A stretch of 58,611 bases of DNA from Cytophagales bacterium (GTDB lineage: Bacteria > Bacteroidota > Bacteroidia > Cytophagales > Spirosomataceae): positions 1-58,611 of the forward strand of contig JAAFJE010000026.1 in the NCBI GenBank assembly GCA_013298025.1, given 5' to 3'. Shown here piece after piece: positions 22,473 to 31,563 of this stretch. How positions within the stretch are numbered: the stretch's first letter is position 1; the number at the start of each line of letters is the position of its first letter. The notes under the pieces are model-generated. The model was given only the letters and a program-made list of their open reading frames with translations. It was not told the origin of the DNA and ran no database searches. The position numbers and the translations under genes were made by a program.

Positions 22473-25400
22473 TTAGGCAATTTTCTTTTTAAAGTATTTT
22501 GTACGAATCCTTTCGTTGATATAGTACATACAGGGTACAATCACAAGGGTTAATACGGTAGAGAAACTTAACCCGAAGATGATTGTCCAAGCCAAAATAC
22601 CCCAGAATACGGCACTGTCGCCACCAAAGGCAATGTGTGGATTCAGTTCGGTAAACATGGCTACGAAGTCGATACTCAAACCTACGGCGAGTGGTACTAA
22701 ACCTAAAATAGCTGCCGAAGCGGTAAGCAATACGGGTGTTAAACGAACACTTCCTGCCTCAATAATGGCTTCTTTCAACGCATAGCCTCTGCCTCGTAGT
22801 TCGTCGGTAAATTCGATGAGCAAAATACCATTTTTTACGACAATTCCTGCCAGTGCAATGATACCTACCCCCGACATGATTATCGAGAAGGTCATGCCAA
22901 AGAGCATAAAGCCAAGCAACACGCCTATGAACGAAAGCAAAATAGTGGCAAAAATGATAATTGGTTTTGAAACAGAGTTAAACTGGATTGTTAATACCAA
23001 GAAAATCAACAAGATAGCTCCAAGAAACGCTACGCCCAAGAAGTTGGCTGTTTCGGCTTGTTCTTCTTGCTCGCCACCCATTCTTACGGTATAACCACCT
23101 GGAATGTCAATATCTTTTATCAATTCTTGAATTTGCCCTACAATCTGGTTGGCATTATAGCCTGTCACTACGTCTGAACCGAGCGTAATCACACGCTGTT
23201 GGTTTTTACGGTTGATTTGGCTAAAAGTAGTCGAATAACGAATAGATGCCACCGAGCTTAAAGGCACTTTACGCAACTGTCCGCCCATGTTCATATCACG
23301 ATACGTAATATTCAAACTGAGGAGTTTCTCAATTTGGTTACGGTCTTGTTCTTTGATACGCAACTGAATAGGGTATTCGTCTTTGTCGTCTCTAAATTTA
23401 GAAATTTCTGTACCAAACAAGGCTGTACGAATAGCCATAGCAATTTGCGAAGAAGAGATGCCTTCTCGTTGTGCCTTCACTTTATCAACGTCCACGATGA
23501 TTTCGGGTTTGTTGGTAATCAAGTCGCTTTTGAGTTCGTCGATGCCTTGAATACCCGATTTTTCGATTTTGTCAAGTACCTCTTTTTCTAATTTTTGTAA
23601 AACAACAAAATCATCTCCAGCAATTTCTATGGCAATGGGTTTACCTGTTGGTGGGCCATTGTTTTCTCTTTCTACCGAAATTTCAGAACCCGGCAAAGGT
23701 ATTTTTTTGAGTTCTTTACGAATTTCTTGCAACATTTTTTCGGAAGAAACGTCGCCTCGTTCGGTCTTTTTCACGAAAGCAACGGTTACTTTCGATTTTT
23801 GTGGCGTTGCCGAGCGGTCGGGGTTGAATGGGTCGCCAGCATTTTTACCTACATTTGAAATCACCGAGTTGACCGCTTTTTCGGCATGATTTTGCTTGAT
23901 TACTTCAAATACTTTTTTCTCTAAAATCTTCGTCACCGAGTCGGTTGTACGGGCATCCGTTCCTACAGGCATTACATGATATACATAAACGTAGTCGGGG
24001 TCGCCACTAGGGAAGAATATGACTTTCGGCTGTACGACACCCATCATGAAAAAGGTGAAAATGAGCAAGCCAAACATACTGATTACCACAAAAACTGGGC
24101 GACGGCCATTGATTACCCACGATACGATGCCTTTATACCAGTTTTTGAAGGCTGGCAGTGCGGTATCTTGGAAAGGAACAATGATTTTGGGCGTTAGTAC
24201 AAAATGGTTGAATAAATAAAGGGCTAAAATAAATACAAAGAAATTGCCCAATCCAACATTGATTAAATACCCAACCAAGGCCAATCCACTCAAAATAATC
24301 AAGGGTTTGCGTAAACTTGCCAAGCTTGATTGTGCTTCGTGTACTCCTTCGTCGTGGCGTTTCATGAATGATACCGCAAAAACAGGGTTCATTACGTAGG
24401 CTACCAACAAGGAAGCAAATAGCGTATAAATCAAGGTGATAGGTAAGAATTTCATAAATTCTCCTACGATACCGGGCCAAAACAACAAAGGAACAAAGGG
24501 TGCAATGGTGGTGAGCGTACCAGATAATACGGGTAAAAATACCTCTGATGCAGCCAATTTTACCGATTCTATAATGCTTAGTTTACGGAATTGGTTAAAA
24601 ATACGGTGCGAGTTTTCAATGACCACAATGGCATCATCTACTACAATACCCAAGCCCAACAAGAAGGCAAACAACACAATGGTATTCAGCGTAAAGCCTG
24701 AAAAATACAAAGGAATGAAGGCTATCAATGCCGAAAGTGGTACGGATAAACCAACGAAAACGGCATCTCGAACGCCCATAAAGAACATTAATACCAATAC
24801 TACAAAGATAAAACCGAGGATTACGGTGTTTATCAAATCGTCGAGGTCGGCTTTGGTACGTTCCGACGAATCGGCGGTAACACGTACTTCTACGCCTTGT
24901 GGCAAATGCTCTTCTTTGTATTCGTCTAAGATTTTTTCGATTTGTTCAGAAGCCGAAATCAAGTTTGCACCGCTTCGTTTAATGACGTTGAGCGTTACAA
25001 CGGCACGGTTGTCGAGGCGAGCAAAATCTTGGCGTTCTTCGTTGCTATCCACTACTTCGGCTACATCGCCCAAGCGAATCATGGCACCAGCCGACGAGCG
25101 AAGCATGATGTTTTGAATTTGCTCAATCGCTTTAAATTCTCCTACCACACGGATGGTACGACGCACGCCATCAACGTTGAGTTCACCACCCGAAATATTG
25201 ATATTTTCGCTTTGTACAGCCATTTGAATATCTCCGAAAGTTAAACCTGCGGCCTGAGCTTTGTACAAATCGAGGTTGATTTGTATTTCTCTTTTTAAAG
25301 CTCCTACAATATCTACTCTCGTAATTTCGGGCAAACCTTCTATTTTATCTTGCAATTCTTCGGCATAATCTTTCAGTTTTTCTAAAGGATAATTTCCTGC

Positions 25401-25886
25401 CAAGTTGATGTTCATGATAGGAAATTCTGAAAAGTTTACATCTTGTGCCGTTGGCCCCGAGTCGAGCTTTTGCGGTAAATCTCTTTTCGATTTGTCCACC
25501 GCATCTCTTACCCGTTGTAGGGCATCTTCTACTTTTACATTCGGATTAAACTCTACCAAAATCACCGATACATCTTGTAAGGCGTTCGATTTGATACGCT
25601 TTACACCTGAAAGGGTTTTCAACTGCTTTTCAATGGGCTTGTTGATAACGTTTTCAATATCGGCGGGTGTTGTACCGAAGTAAATCGTTTGTACATAAAT
25701 TTGTGGCACTTTAATATCAGGGAATTGTTCTTTGGGAAGGCTTTTATAAATACCTAAACCCGCCAAAAATACCATGAAAGTGAAAATATATACGGTGGTT
25801 TGGTTTGTTGCCAACCAACCAATCATTTTATATATTCCCCCGCTGCCATGAGGTAATTCTTGTATATCTTTTTCTTGATTTTCCAT
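22473..25886 (-). CDS. RND-family efflux pump inner-membrane subunit (HAE1/AcrB-like)
   Basis: A protein of 1137 residues, slightly longer than the usual ~1040. It has 12 membrane helices and two large periplasmic loops, as in AcrB/MdtB-type pumps. The GLGIVVDDAIVVIENSHRIF stretch holds the proton-relay aspartates of helix 4. The C-terminal LAGIVVKNGILLIEFTDELR is the matching late helix. An insertion of extra hydrophobic sequence around residues 520-560 accounts for the length. It exports drugs or other amphiphiles through the partner adaptor and TolC encoded immediately upstream. It is the last gene of a tetR-tolC-adaptor-pump operon. Confidence 0.92.
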   Translation of the reverse strand: MENQEKDIQELPHGSGGIYKMIGWLATNQTTVYIFTFMVFLAGLGIYKSLPKEQFPDIKVPQIYVQTIYFGTTPADIENVINKPIEKQLKTLSGVKRIKSNALQDVSVILVEFNPNVKVEDALQRVRDAVDKSKRDLPQKLDSGPTAQDVNFSEFPIMNINLAGNYPLEKLKDYAEELQDKIEGLPEITRVDIVGALKREIQINLDLYKAQAAGLTFGDIQMAVQSENINISGGELNVDGVRRTIRVVGEFKAIEQIQNIMLRSSAGAMIRLGDVAEVVDSNEERQDFARLDNRAVVTLNVIKRSGANLISASEQIEKILDEYKEEHLPQGVEVRVTADSSERTKADLDDLINTVILGFIFVVLVLMFFMGVRDAVFVGLSVPLSALIAFIPLYFSGFTLNTIVLFAFLLGLGIVVDDAIVVIENSHRIFNQFRKLSIIESVKLAASEVFLPVLSGTLTTIAPFVPLLFWPGIVGEFMKFLPITLIYTLFASLLVAYVMNPVFAVSFMKRHDEGVHEAQSSLASLRKPLIILSGLALVGYLINVGLGNFFVFILALYLFNHFVLTPKIIVPFQDTALPAFKNWYKGIVSWVINGRRPVFVVISMFGLLIFTFFMMGVVQPKVIFFPSGDPDYVYVYHVMPVGTDARTTDSVTKILEKKVFEVIKQNHAEKAVNSVISNVGKNAGDPFNPDRSATPQKSKVTVAFVKKTERGDVSSEKMLQEIRKELKKIPLPGSEISVERENNGPPTGKPIAIEIAGDDFVVLQKLEKEVLDKIEKSGIQGIDELKSDLITNKPEIIVDVDKVKAQREGISSSQIAMAIRTALFGTEISKFRDDKDEYPIQLRIKEQDRNQIEKLLSLNITYRDMNMGGQLRKVPLSSVASIRYSTTFSQINRKNQQRVITLGSDVVTGYNANQIVGQIQELIKDIDIPGGYTVRMGGEQEEQAETANFLGVAFLGAILLIFLVLTIQFNSVSKPIIIFATILLSFIGVLLGFMLFGMTFSIIMSGVGIIALAGIVVKNGILLIEFTDELRGRGYALKEAIIEAGSVRLTPVLLTASAAILGLVPLAVGLSIDFVAMFTELNPHIAFGGDSAVFWGILAWTIIFGLSFSTVLTLVIVPCMYYINERIRTKYFKKKIA

Positions 25887-25945
25887 GATGAATAATGATT
25901 ATTTGCTATGCCTAGCGTTGCTATTGGCTTGATGAAAAACAAAGC

Positions 25946-27064
25946 TTAAAAGCTTATCAATGAGCCATCTACCAAATCTTGATAGCCTTCTGTAATCAAC
26001 AAGTCGCCTGCTTGTAATCCTTCGGTAATTTCGATGTTGCCGTTGTAGCTCAAGCCGGTTTTTACTTTACGGCCACGCGCCACTTTTTTGCCGTTTTCGG
26101 TAGTAGCTACATATACGAGGTCGCCAGCTTCTGTTTTTTGGATTAAATTTTGTAAAATAACAATGCTATTGGCTTTGGCTTGGTCGTTGATGTTGAGTAC
26201 CGCTACTTGGTTGGGTTTGAGCGAACCACCCAAATTCGGGATTTTAGCTTCTACGCCAAAAGTTCTCGAAACAGGGTCCACAAGGGCATCTACTACCGTA
26301 ATTCTAGTATCAAGTTCTTTGTTGATGTCTGGGAATTTTACGTTTACGGCATCGCCACGTTTAACAGAACCTAGATAGGTATCGGCTATTTTACCTGTAA
26401 CTTTTAGGTTGCTTACATTAACCAATTGGAAAATTGGATTGCCTGGCATACCCATTTCGCCTACTTTTTGACGAACCACTTCTACTGTTCCTGCTATTGG
26501 GGCATACACTTTGGTCATAGCCAATTGGGCATCCATGGTAGCCATGCGTTTTTCCAACGATTCTTTGTTGGCTTTGGCTTGTAAGTATTGCACTTCCGAG
26601 CCAATTTGTTGGTCCCAAAGAGCTTTTTGCTTATTGTACAGCGTCGTAGCAAGGTCTAGTTGTTGCTTCAATTCGGCAATGGTTTGTTTCAAAATGGTGT
26701 TGTCGATAGTGGCAACCAATTGTCCTTTTTTCACTGCCTGACCAGCCGTTACGAGTACGCTTGTCAATTGTCCGCTCATTTGTGGGCTTACCTGCACGAT
26801 GTTTTCAGAAGTTACTACGCCTTGCACTTCCACAAAATGTTTGAAGGTTTGGGCTTGAATCGGGCTTACGGCTACCGTAATGATTTTCTGCTCTTCTTTT
26901 TTAGCAGGATTGGCGGCACCAAGCTCTTTTTCTAAGGCTTTGATTTTGGTTTCTATGGCTTGACGCTCCGATTGAAGGGCTTCTAATTCAGCTTTTTTGT
27001 CAGTAGGTTTATTGCAAGCAGCGAATAAAACGACAGAGGCTAAGGTTATGTATTGAGTCTTCAT
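25946..27064 (-). CDS. RND efflux periplasmic adaptor lipoprotein (MFP)
   Basis: A protein of 372 residues with a lipoprotein signal (lipobox FAAC, Cys17). The order is a coiled-coil (about residues 22-50), then the lipoyl/barrel-sandwich half VTAGQAVKKGQLVATID, a helical hairpin (IAELKQQLDLATTLYNKQK...), the second lipoyl half VYAPIAGTVEVVRQKVGE, and a beta-barrel. It bridges pump and outer-membrane channel. It is 59 nt from the RND gene and 30 nt from the TolC gene in the same operon. Confidence 0.9.
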   Translation of the reverse strand: MKTQYITLASVVLFAACNKPTDKKAELEALQSERQAIETKIKALEKELGAANPAKKEEQKIITVAVSPIQAQTFKHFVEVQGVVTSENIVQVSPQMSGQLTSVLVTAGQAVKKGQLVATIDNTILKQTIAELKQQLDLATTLYNKQKALWDQQIGSEVQYLQAKANKESLEKRMATMDAQLAMTKVYAPIAGTVEVVRQKVGEMGMPGNPIFQLVNVSNLKVTGKIADTYLGSVKRGDAVNVKFPDINKELDTRITVVDALVDPVSRTFGVEAKIPNLGGSLKPNQVAVLNINDQAKANSIVILQNLIQKTEAGDLVYVATTENGKKVARGRKVKTGLSYNGNIEITEGLQAGDLLITEGYQDLVDGSLISF

Positions 27065-27094
27065 ATTTTGATGATTGCGATATTTCGGTTAAAA

Positions 27095-28444
27095 TTATTC
27101 TGTGTAAAGTTTCCCTTTGGCTTTGTCGAGGTCAACTTTCGCCACAAGTACATTGTAAAGGGTTGTGAAATAATTAGTTTGGGCTTCTTTGTAGGCAATT
27201 TCGGCATTGATTAACTCAATGTTTGAGCCTACGCCTTGCTCGTATTTGATTTTCGATACTCGTACCACTTCCTTGGCAAGTTCCATGTTGAGTTTTTGTT
27301 CCTGCAACGTTTCATAGGCATTCTTCAAGGTGATTTGTCCTTGTTGGATTTGCAAGTCGATAGAGCTTTCTAAATACGATTTGCCTTCTTTGAGTTTACG
27401 CAGCGTATTTTCTGATTGAACGAGCTTGTATTTTTTGGCAAAACCGTCAAATATAGGCACTTGAATGCTAAAGCCAATGGTAGCTGCATCGAACCAAGGC
27501 TTCGTAATCAAATCTGTAAAGGCTGGGCGACCAGTACTGAAACCATACGAACCCGTGAGTAGCACACGAGGCAAATAGCCTGCTTTGATGTTTCTGGCAT
27601 CGAGTTGTGCTAGTCTGTCTTGGGTTTGTAAAATAGAATATTCGATGCGGTCGGCATAGGTAAATGGCGTTTGGCTTTCTGGTACAAAGGCATTGAGGTC
27701 AACGTCTGCCATCTTATCGGTCAAGCGAATGGCTTCGTCTTGGCGTAATCCCATTTGAAACTTCAAAAACAAATACCCTAATTCTTGCAAACGGGCTACA
27801 TTTTTTACTTCAATAGCAAGGTTATTTCTTTGTACTTCAAGGCGTTGTACGTCTAGTTTTTCTACAAAACCTTGCTGATTCATGGCTTGGGTTTGCTTGA
27901 AAGTAGAGTCTAAACGACCAATATTGAGGTCAAGTAATTTGAGTCTTTCTTCATTGACCAAAATGCTATAATAGGCCTTAATCACATTTTCGGCTACTTG
28001 TTGTTTGGTTTGAACCAAAGTTTTTTGCGAAAGTTCTTTATACACATCAGCCGCTTTTAGCCCCAACAAATACGAGCCATCGAAAAGCAATTGGCTAAGA
28101 CTAATGCCTGCATTACCACTGTTGCGAACCCCAAATTCGGCAGCAATTACGTCGCCTTCTTTGGCATTGGGGTCGAAGGTTCTGGCTGGAATAAATACCC
28201 TTTGGATAATCAAGTTGTTGGTATAGCCAATGCTGCCGTTTACTTGTGGTAAGCCTACCGCCTTGATTTCTTGCACCCTAGCGGCAGCACTTTGCACATC
28301 TATTTGGGCGTTTTTTACATTGGTATGGTTTTTTACGGCATAAGCTACGGCTTCTTTGAGCGAGAAGGTTTGCTGGGCTTGTGCGAGTGTTGAGCTGAGT
28401 AAAATGCCTATCATCAGCAGGCTACTCGTAAGTTTAGTATTCAT
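27095..28444 (-). CDS. TolC-family outer-membrane efflux protein
   Basis: A protein of 449 residues with a signal peptide (ending LAQAQ). It has two repeats of long helices, as in the TolC trimer: SLKEAVAYAVKNHTNVKNA at the start, and KYEQGVGSNIELINAEIAYK in the second repeat, the classic 'G-x-x-x-x-x-D/E-L' turn. It forms the outer-membrane exit duct for the pump encoded downstream. It lies 27 nt after the TetR gene. Confidence 0.9.
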   Translation of the reverse strand: MNTKLTSSLLMIGILLSSTLAQAQQTFSLKEAVAYAVKNHTNVKNAQIDVQSAAARVQEIKAVGLPQVNGSIGYTNNLIIQRVFIPARTFDPNAKEGDVIAAEFGVRNSGNAGISLSQLLFDGSYLLGLKAADVYKELSQKTLVQTKQQVAENVIKAYYSILVNEERLKLLDLNIGRLDSTFKQTQAMNQQGFVEKLDVQRLEVQRNNLAIEVKNVARLQELGYLFLKFQMGLRQDEAIRLTDKMADVDLNAFVPESQTPFTYADRIEYSILQTQDRLAQLDARNIKAGYLPRVLLTGSYGFSTGRPAFTDLITKPWFDAATIGFSIQVPIFDGFAKKYKLVQSENTLRKLKEGKSYLESSIDLQIQQGQITLKNAYETLQEQKLNMELAKEVVRVSKIKYEQGVGSNIELINAEIAYKEAQTNYFTTLYNVLVAKVDLDKAKGKLYTE

Positions 28445-28471
28445 TGTAACGTGTTTTGTTGAAGGTCTGTC

Positions 28472-29089
28472 TTATAGATTATGGTTGAATTTTTCTTTGT
28501 ATGCTAGATAAATGCTTAATCCTTTTTCCGATAGAATGCCTCTAATAAAATGGTCGATGAGTATGAGTTGTACCGTGAAAAGATTGTATAAGCTGGGTGG
28601 AAACAATTGAGGGTCGAAGCTTATTTCCATAGAGCCTAGATGAAAACGAGCCAAAATATCTATATGAATATCGGCCCTGAATAACCCTTCTTCAACGCCT
28701 TGTTGTAAATCTTTTTTAAAGGCTTCAAAGATAAAATTGTGCTTGTATTCGGTATGTAAAGCCCAGGCTCTCGGATGGTACTTGCGTAAATCGTGAATGA
28801 GCGAGGGGTGCATTTCACTTGATGTTTTCTTAAACATTTCGATGGCCTGTACCATTTTGTCGATGATATTGCCTTCGGCCGATTGAAGCGATAAATAGCT
28901 GCATTTGTCTTTTTCTAGCTCTTTGCTAAATACCTGAAATACCACTTCGTCTTTGTCTGTAAAATGTTGATAAATGGTTTTTTTAGAAATACCTAGGTCT
29001 TTGGCAATATCGTCCATGGTAATGGATTTGATTCCATACCGAAAAAACAGCTTTGCGCTATGTTCTATAATTCTTTCTTGTGTGGTCAT
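28472..29089 (-). CDS. TetR/AcrR-family transcriptional regulator
   Basis: A protein of 205 residues. The N-terminal helix-turn-helix is clear (ITMDDIAKDLGISKKTIYQHF, about residues 23-43). The C-terminal ligand domain is divergent, as is usual in this family. It is the first gene of the efflux operon and probably represses it until a pump substrate binds. A 7-bp inverted repeat overlaps the operon promoter 80-100 nt upstream and is a candidate autoregulatory operator. Confidence 0.9.
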   Translation of the reverse strand: MTTQERIIEHSAKLFFRYGIKSITMDDIAKDLGISKKTIYQHFTDKDEVVFQVFSKELEKDKCSYLSLQSAEGNIIDKMVQAIEMFKKTSSEMHPSLIHDLRKYHPRAWALHTEYKHNFIFEAFKKDLQQGVEEGLFRADIHIDILARFHLGSMEISFDPQLFPPSLYNLFTVQLILIDHFIRGILSEKGLSIYLAYKEKFNHNL

Positions 29090-29156
29090 GTAAAATCCAG
29101 AATAATAATTGGATTAAATAAGGCAGGAACGCTAGTAAAAAGAGGCGTTTTATAAA

Positions 29157-29191
29157 CAAAACTATGGAAACTTTCAAAAGGTTCAAAGTTT
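29157..29191 (-). promoter_or_regulatory. Efflux-operon promoter with candidate TetR operator
   Basis: On the minus strand: TTTG (29187-29184), 19-nt spacer, TAGTTTTG (29164-29157), a full promoter match giving a ~60-nt leader. An inverted repeat AAACTTT (29168-29174) / AAAGTTT (29185-29191), centre to centre 17 bp, spans the spacer and -33 element, the position expected for a repressor site. Confidence 0.65.
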
Positions 29192-29453
29192 TTTATGATT
29201 TTTAGGAGAAATGGTTGATAAGCAAGGCTGATTGGAAAAAACAAAATATGAATGGATTACGATAGTAGAGAGGAGAATTTAGGGGATGGAAATAATTTGA
29301 TAAAAAATATAATTATTGCATTAATCAAAGAAGGTAAAATCGAATGGGAGATTTACACATAGCAAACCTCAAGACAAAAGCCATAGGAGAGAAGTCAGCA
29401 ATGTTGAAGAATATAGTCATTTGCTGACTTCTGTATCTTTATTATGCTCCTTT
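29192..29453. other. Remaining gap between efflux operon and cupin gene, with a 12-bp inverted repeat
   Basis: Apart from AGAAGTCAGCAA (29390-29401) and its exact complement (29421-29432), separated by 19 bases, nothing is recognised. The repeat may be the terminator of the minus-strand cupin gene, but no T-run follows on that strand. Confidence 0.45.
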
Positions 29454-29975
29454 CTAGCGTCCGAAGTCGTCTTGCAAACGTACAATATCCTCTTCGTCAG
29501 AAGGAGTTTCTGGGTCGGTGTGTTGCCAGATTTCGGCTACTACGCCCCAAGCTTCCAAGCCAATCAAGCGGTGACGTTCGCCTTTGTCCATCTGGATAAA
29601 GCTTCCTGATTCAAGGCGTTTGATTTCGTCGCTTTCTTCGTCGGTTGGGCTAATTTTTACGCCTACAGTAGTGCCAGCAATTACTTTCCAAATTTCTGCA
29701 CGACGGAAATGGTATTGCCAAGAAAGGCGTTTTTCGGGAGCAACGACCAAAATTTTTGGACTTAACTTATTGGTAATTTGAATTTCCGACATAGGTAAAT
29801 GAGGGAAATACAAGGCAGCAAAAGCAGCCGCTTGGCTTTCATCAATTACAAAAAAGCCACCCCAAGGGCGGGTTTGGTCTTGTTTTACAACATTGAAACC
29901 CAATGTTTGAAGTTCGGCAGCAATTAACTCAAAAACTTCAGCTTTAGTCGAGGTCGAAGAGATATTTAAGTTCAT
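29454..29975 (-). CDS. Cupin-domain protein, type II phosphomannose-isomerase-like
   Basis: A protein of 173 residues. A single cupin barrel is visible: LSWQYHFRRAEIWKVIAGT is the first motif, FIQMDKGERHRL is the second, and the tail EEDIVRLQDDFGR closely matches the C-terminal end of mannose-6-phosphate isomerase / GDP-mannose pyrophosphorylase cupin domains. In the first motif the usual W-H-x-H-R-x-E reads W-Q-Y-H-F-R-R-A-E, so the first metal histidine is Gln and one residue is inserted. Sugar-phosphate isomerase activity is therefore uncertain. It is monocistronic with its own promoter. Confidence 0.75.
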   Translation of the reverse strand: MNLNISSTSTKAEVFELIAAELQTLGFNVVKQDQTRPWGGFFVIDESQAAAFAALYFPHLPMSEIQITNKLSPKILVVAPEKRLSWQYHFRRAEIWKVIAGTTVGVKISPTDEESDEIKRLESGSFIQMDKGERHRLIGLEAWGVVAEIWQHTDPETPSDEEDIVRLQDDFGR

Positions 29976-29997
29976 ACGAATTGATTTATTTATCTGA

Positions 29998-30026
29998 CAA
30001 ATGTACTATTTTTTTTTAAATGCAAA
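29998..30026 (-). promoter_or_regulatory. Promoter of the cupin gene
   Basis: On the minus strand: TTTG (30026-30023), 17-nt spacer, TACATTTG (30005-29998). The spacer is short by about two bases, but both elements match. The leader would be ~15-20 nt. Confidence 0.55.
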
Positions 30027-30417
30027 ATGACCGTTTAATAAATTGAAATAGAATTATTTAGATAATATACCTCATTTTTATAGATATTTATTGTATTTTT
30101 TTTATTTAATATAAACCTATTGATAAACCTCATGAAAAAGTAAGCTACGTTATATCCTAAATTTGCTGATTTTCTTTGAATAACAGCATAGAACAGAATT
30201 GTTTATTTCTTAAATTTACATTCACTTTTTGTAAATATTGGCTGATACGCCAACGTTTTATAGAGCGTTTTGTATTAAATCAACAATTTTAAATCACTTG
30301 TTGTAAGTCAAAGAAGGGGAGAAACTTTGGTTATACTAAAGAGCAAAAAGGGATGAATAGATACCCTCGCCAATATCCACTCAGGCACTTATAACACTTT
30401 TAGTTAATACAGTAGTT
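30027..30417. other. AT-rich gap upstream of the CBM/esterase gene
   Basis: About 390 bases with no coding sequence, clear hairpin or full promoter match. AAACTTTG near 30330, one mismatch from TAnnTTTG, is the best -7 candidate on the plus strand. Confidence 0.4.
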
Positions 30418-31494
30418 ATGAGTAACAATATTTTGTATTTCGAGCTAACCACTCCTGTAGAAGATGAGCGTCCTATCTATCTGGCAGGAAATTTTAATAA
30501 CTGGTTGCCTGACAAAGAGGCTTTTAAGTTGCATAAAATCGAATCGGGGAAATATATGCTAAAGTTTCCGCCAAACTATCAAGTCCCCGAAACCCTTGAG
30601 TATAAATATACCAAAGGCGGTTGGAATCAGGTTGAGTTAGATGAGTTTGGCAATGCTACACAGAATAGAATTGTACACAAACGCCTTGGAGTATTGCACG
30701 ATTTTGTGCCTCATTGGAGGTTAGATGGTACAAACCTAAACCCAGACCTAAAGCCAGAAATTCGCCTGATTTCAGAAACATTTGCTATGCCACAGTTGGA
30801 GGCAAAACGGGCAGTGTATGTAGTATTACCGCATGATTATGAGCAAAGTACCAAACGCTACCCTGTGTTGTATTTGCAGGATGCCCAAAATTTGTTTGGA
30901 GGCGACACTGCTACAAGCACTTGGGGTATAGAGAACCAGTTGGCGGTACTAGCTTCGAGAGGGCATAGTGATGTAATTATTGTAGCGATAGCACACGGAG
31001 GTGAAAATCGCTTTAAAGAGTATTCGCCTTATAATAATCCGAAGTTGGGCAAGGGAGAAGGTCGGAAGTATGTACAGTTTATGGCTCGTACTTTGAAGCC
31101 TTATATTGATGCAAACTTCAGAACCATCCCCGACCGTGAAGCTACGGGCTTGGGTGGCAGTTCGCTAGGAGCATTGGTGAGTATTTATGGAGGACTGATG
31201 TACCCCGAAGTATTTGGGCGTTTGATGTTGTTTTCGCCAGCTTTGTGGGTTTCGCCTAATATTTATTTCGATGCCATCGACTTTTTGAGTCATTTGCCTG
31301 CCAAACTGTACGTATATGCTGGTGGTGGCGAAGGCTCAACGATGATTCCGAATGTAGAGAAGCTCAAGCAAACCCTTGAACGTAAAGGGAATAAAAAGAT
31401 AGAAATAGCTCTTTCTATCGACCCCGATGCTATTCAAAGTGAGGTGCAATGGGGCAAAGAGTTTCCGAAAGCAATAGAATATTTGTTTTTTTAG
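30418..31494 (+). CDS. Esterase-family protein with N-terminal E-set/CBM48-like domain; catalytic His apparently lost
   Basis: A protein of 358 residues without a signal peptide. Residues ~3-95 form an AMPK/CBM48-like beta sandwich (IYLAGNFNNWLPDKEAFKL), which binds alpha-glucans in relatives. Residues ~105-358 are an esterase D/PF00756 alpha/beta hydrolase with the nucleophile Ser249 in GLGGSSLGA. At the end, relatives carry H-N-E-x-x-W with the catalytic His. Here it reads I-Q-S-E-V-Q-W, with Gln340 in place of His. Either this is an inactive (binding or scaffold) member or another residue serves as base. It converges with the T9SS protease gene across a terminator. Confidence 0.75.
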   Translation: MSNNILYFELTTPVEDERPIYLAGNFNNWLPDKEAFKLHKIESGKYMLKFPPNYQVPETLEYKYTKGGWNQVELDEFGNATQNRIVHKRLGVLHDFVPHWRLDGTNLNPDLKPEIRLISETFAMPQLEAKRAVYVVLPHDYEQSTKRYPVLYLQDAQNLFGGDTATSTWGIENQLAVLASRGHSDVIIVAIAHGGENRFKEYSPYNNPKLGKGEGRKYVQFMARTLKPYIDANFRTIPDREATGLGGSSLGALVSIYGGLMYPEVFGRLMLFSPALWVSPNIYFDAIDFLSHLPAKLYVYAGGGEGSTMIPNVEKLKQTLERKGNKKIEIALSIDPDAIQSEVQWGKEFPKAIEYLFF

Positions 31495-31511
31495 TTAAAA
31501 ATCTAGCAATA

Positions 31512-31545
31512 AAAAAGCCCAGTAGTTAAATACTACTGGGCTTTT
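31512..31545. terminator. Bidirectional terminator
   Basis: AAAAAGCCCAGTAG / CTACTGGGCTTTTT with a short loop, flanked by A- and T-runs. It serves both the esterase-like gene and the convergent protease gene. Confidence 0.92.
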
Positions 31546-31563
31546 TGTATTTGCAAAAATGCT

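Noticed and set aside
24436-25116. Long open frame of 226 codons on the plus strand opposite the RND pump gene
   Set aside because: It is antisense to a full-length conserved gene, with the Ser/Thr/Asn-rich composition of an out-of-phase complement.
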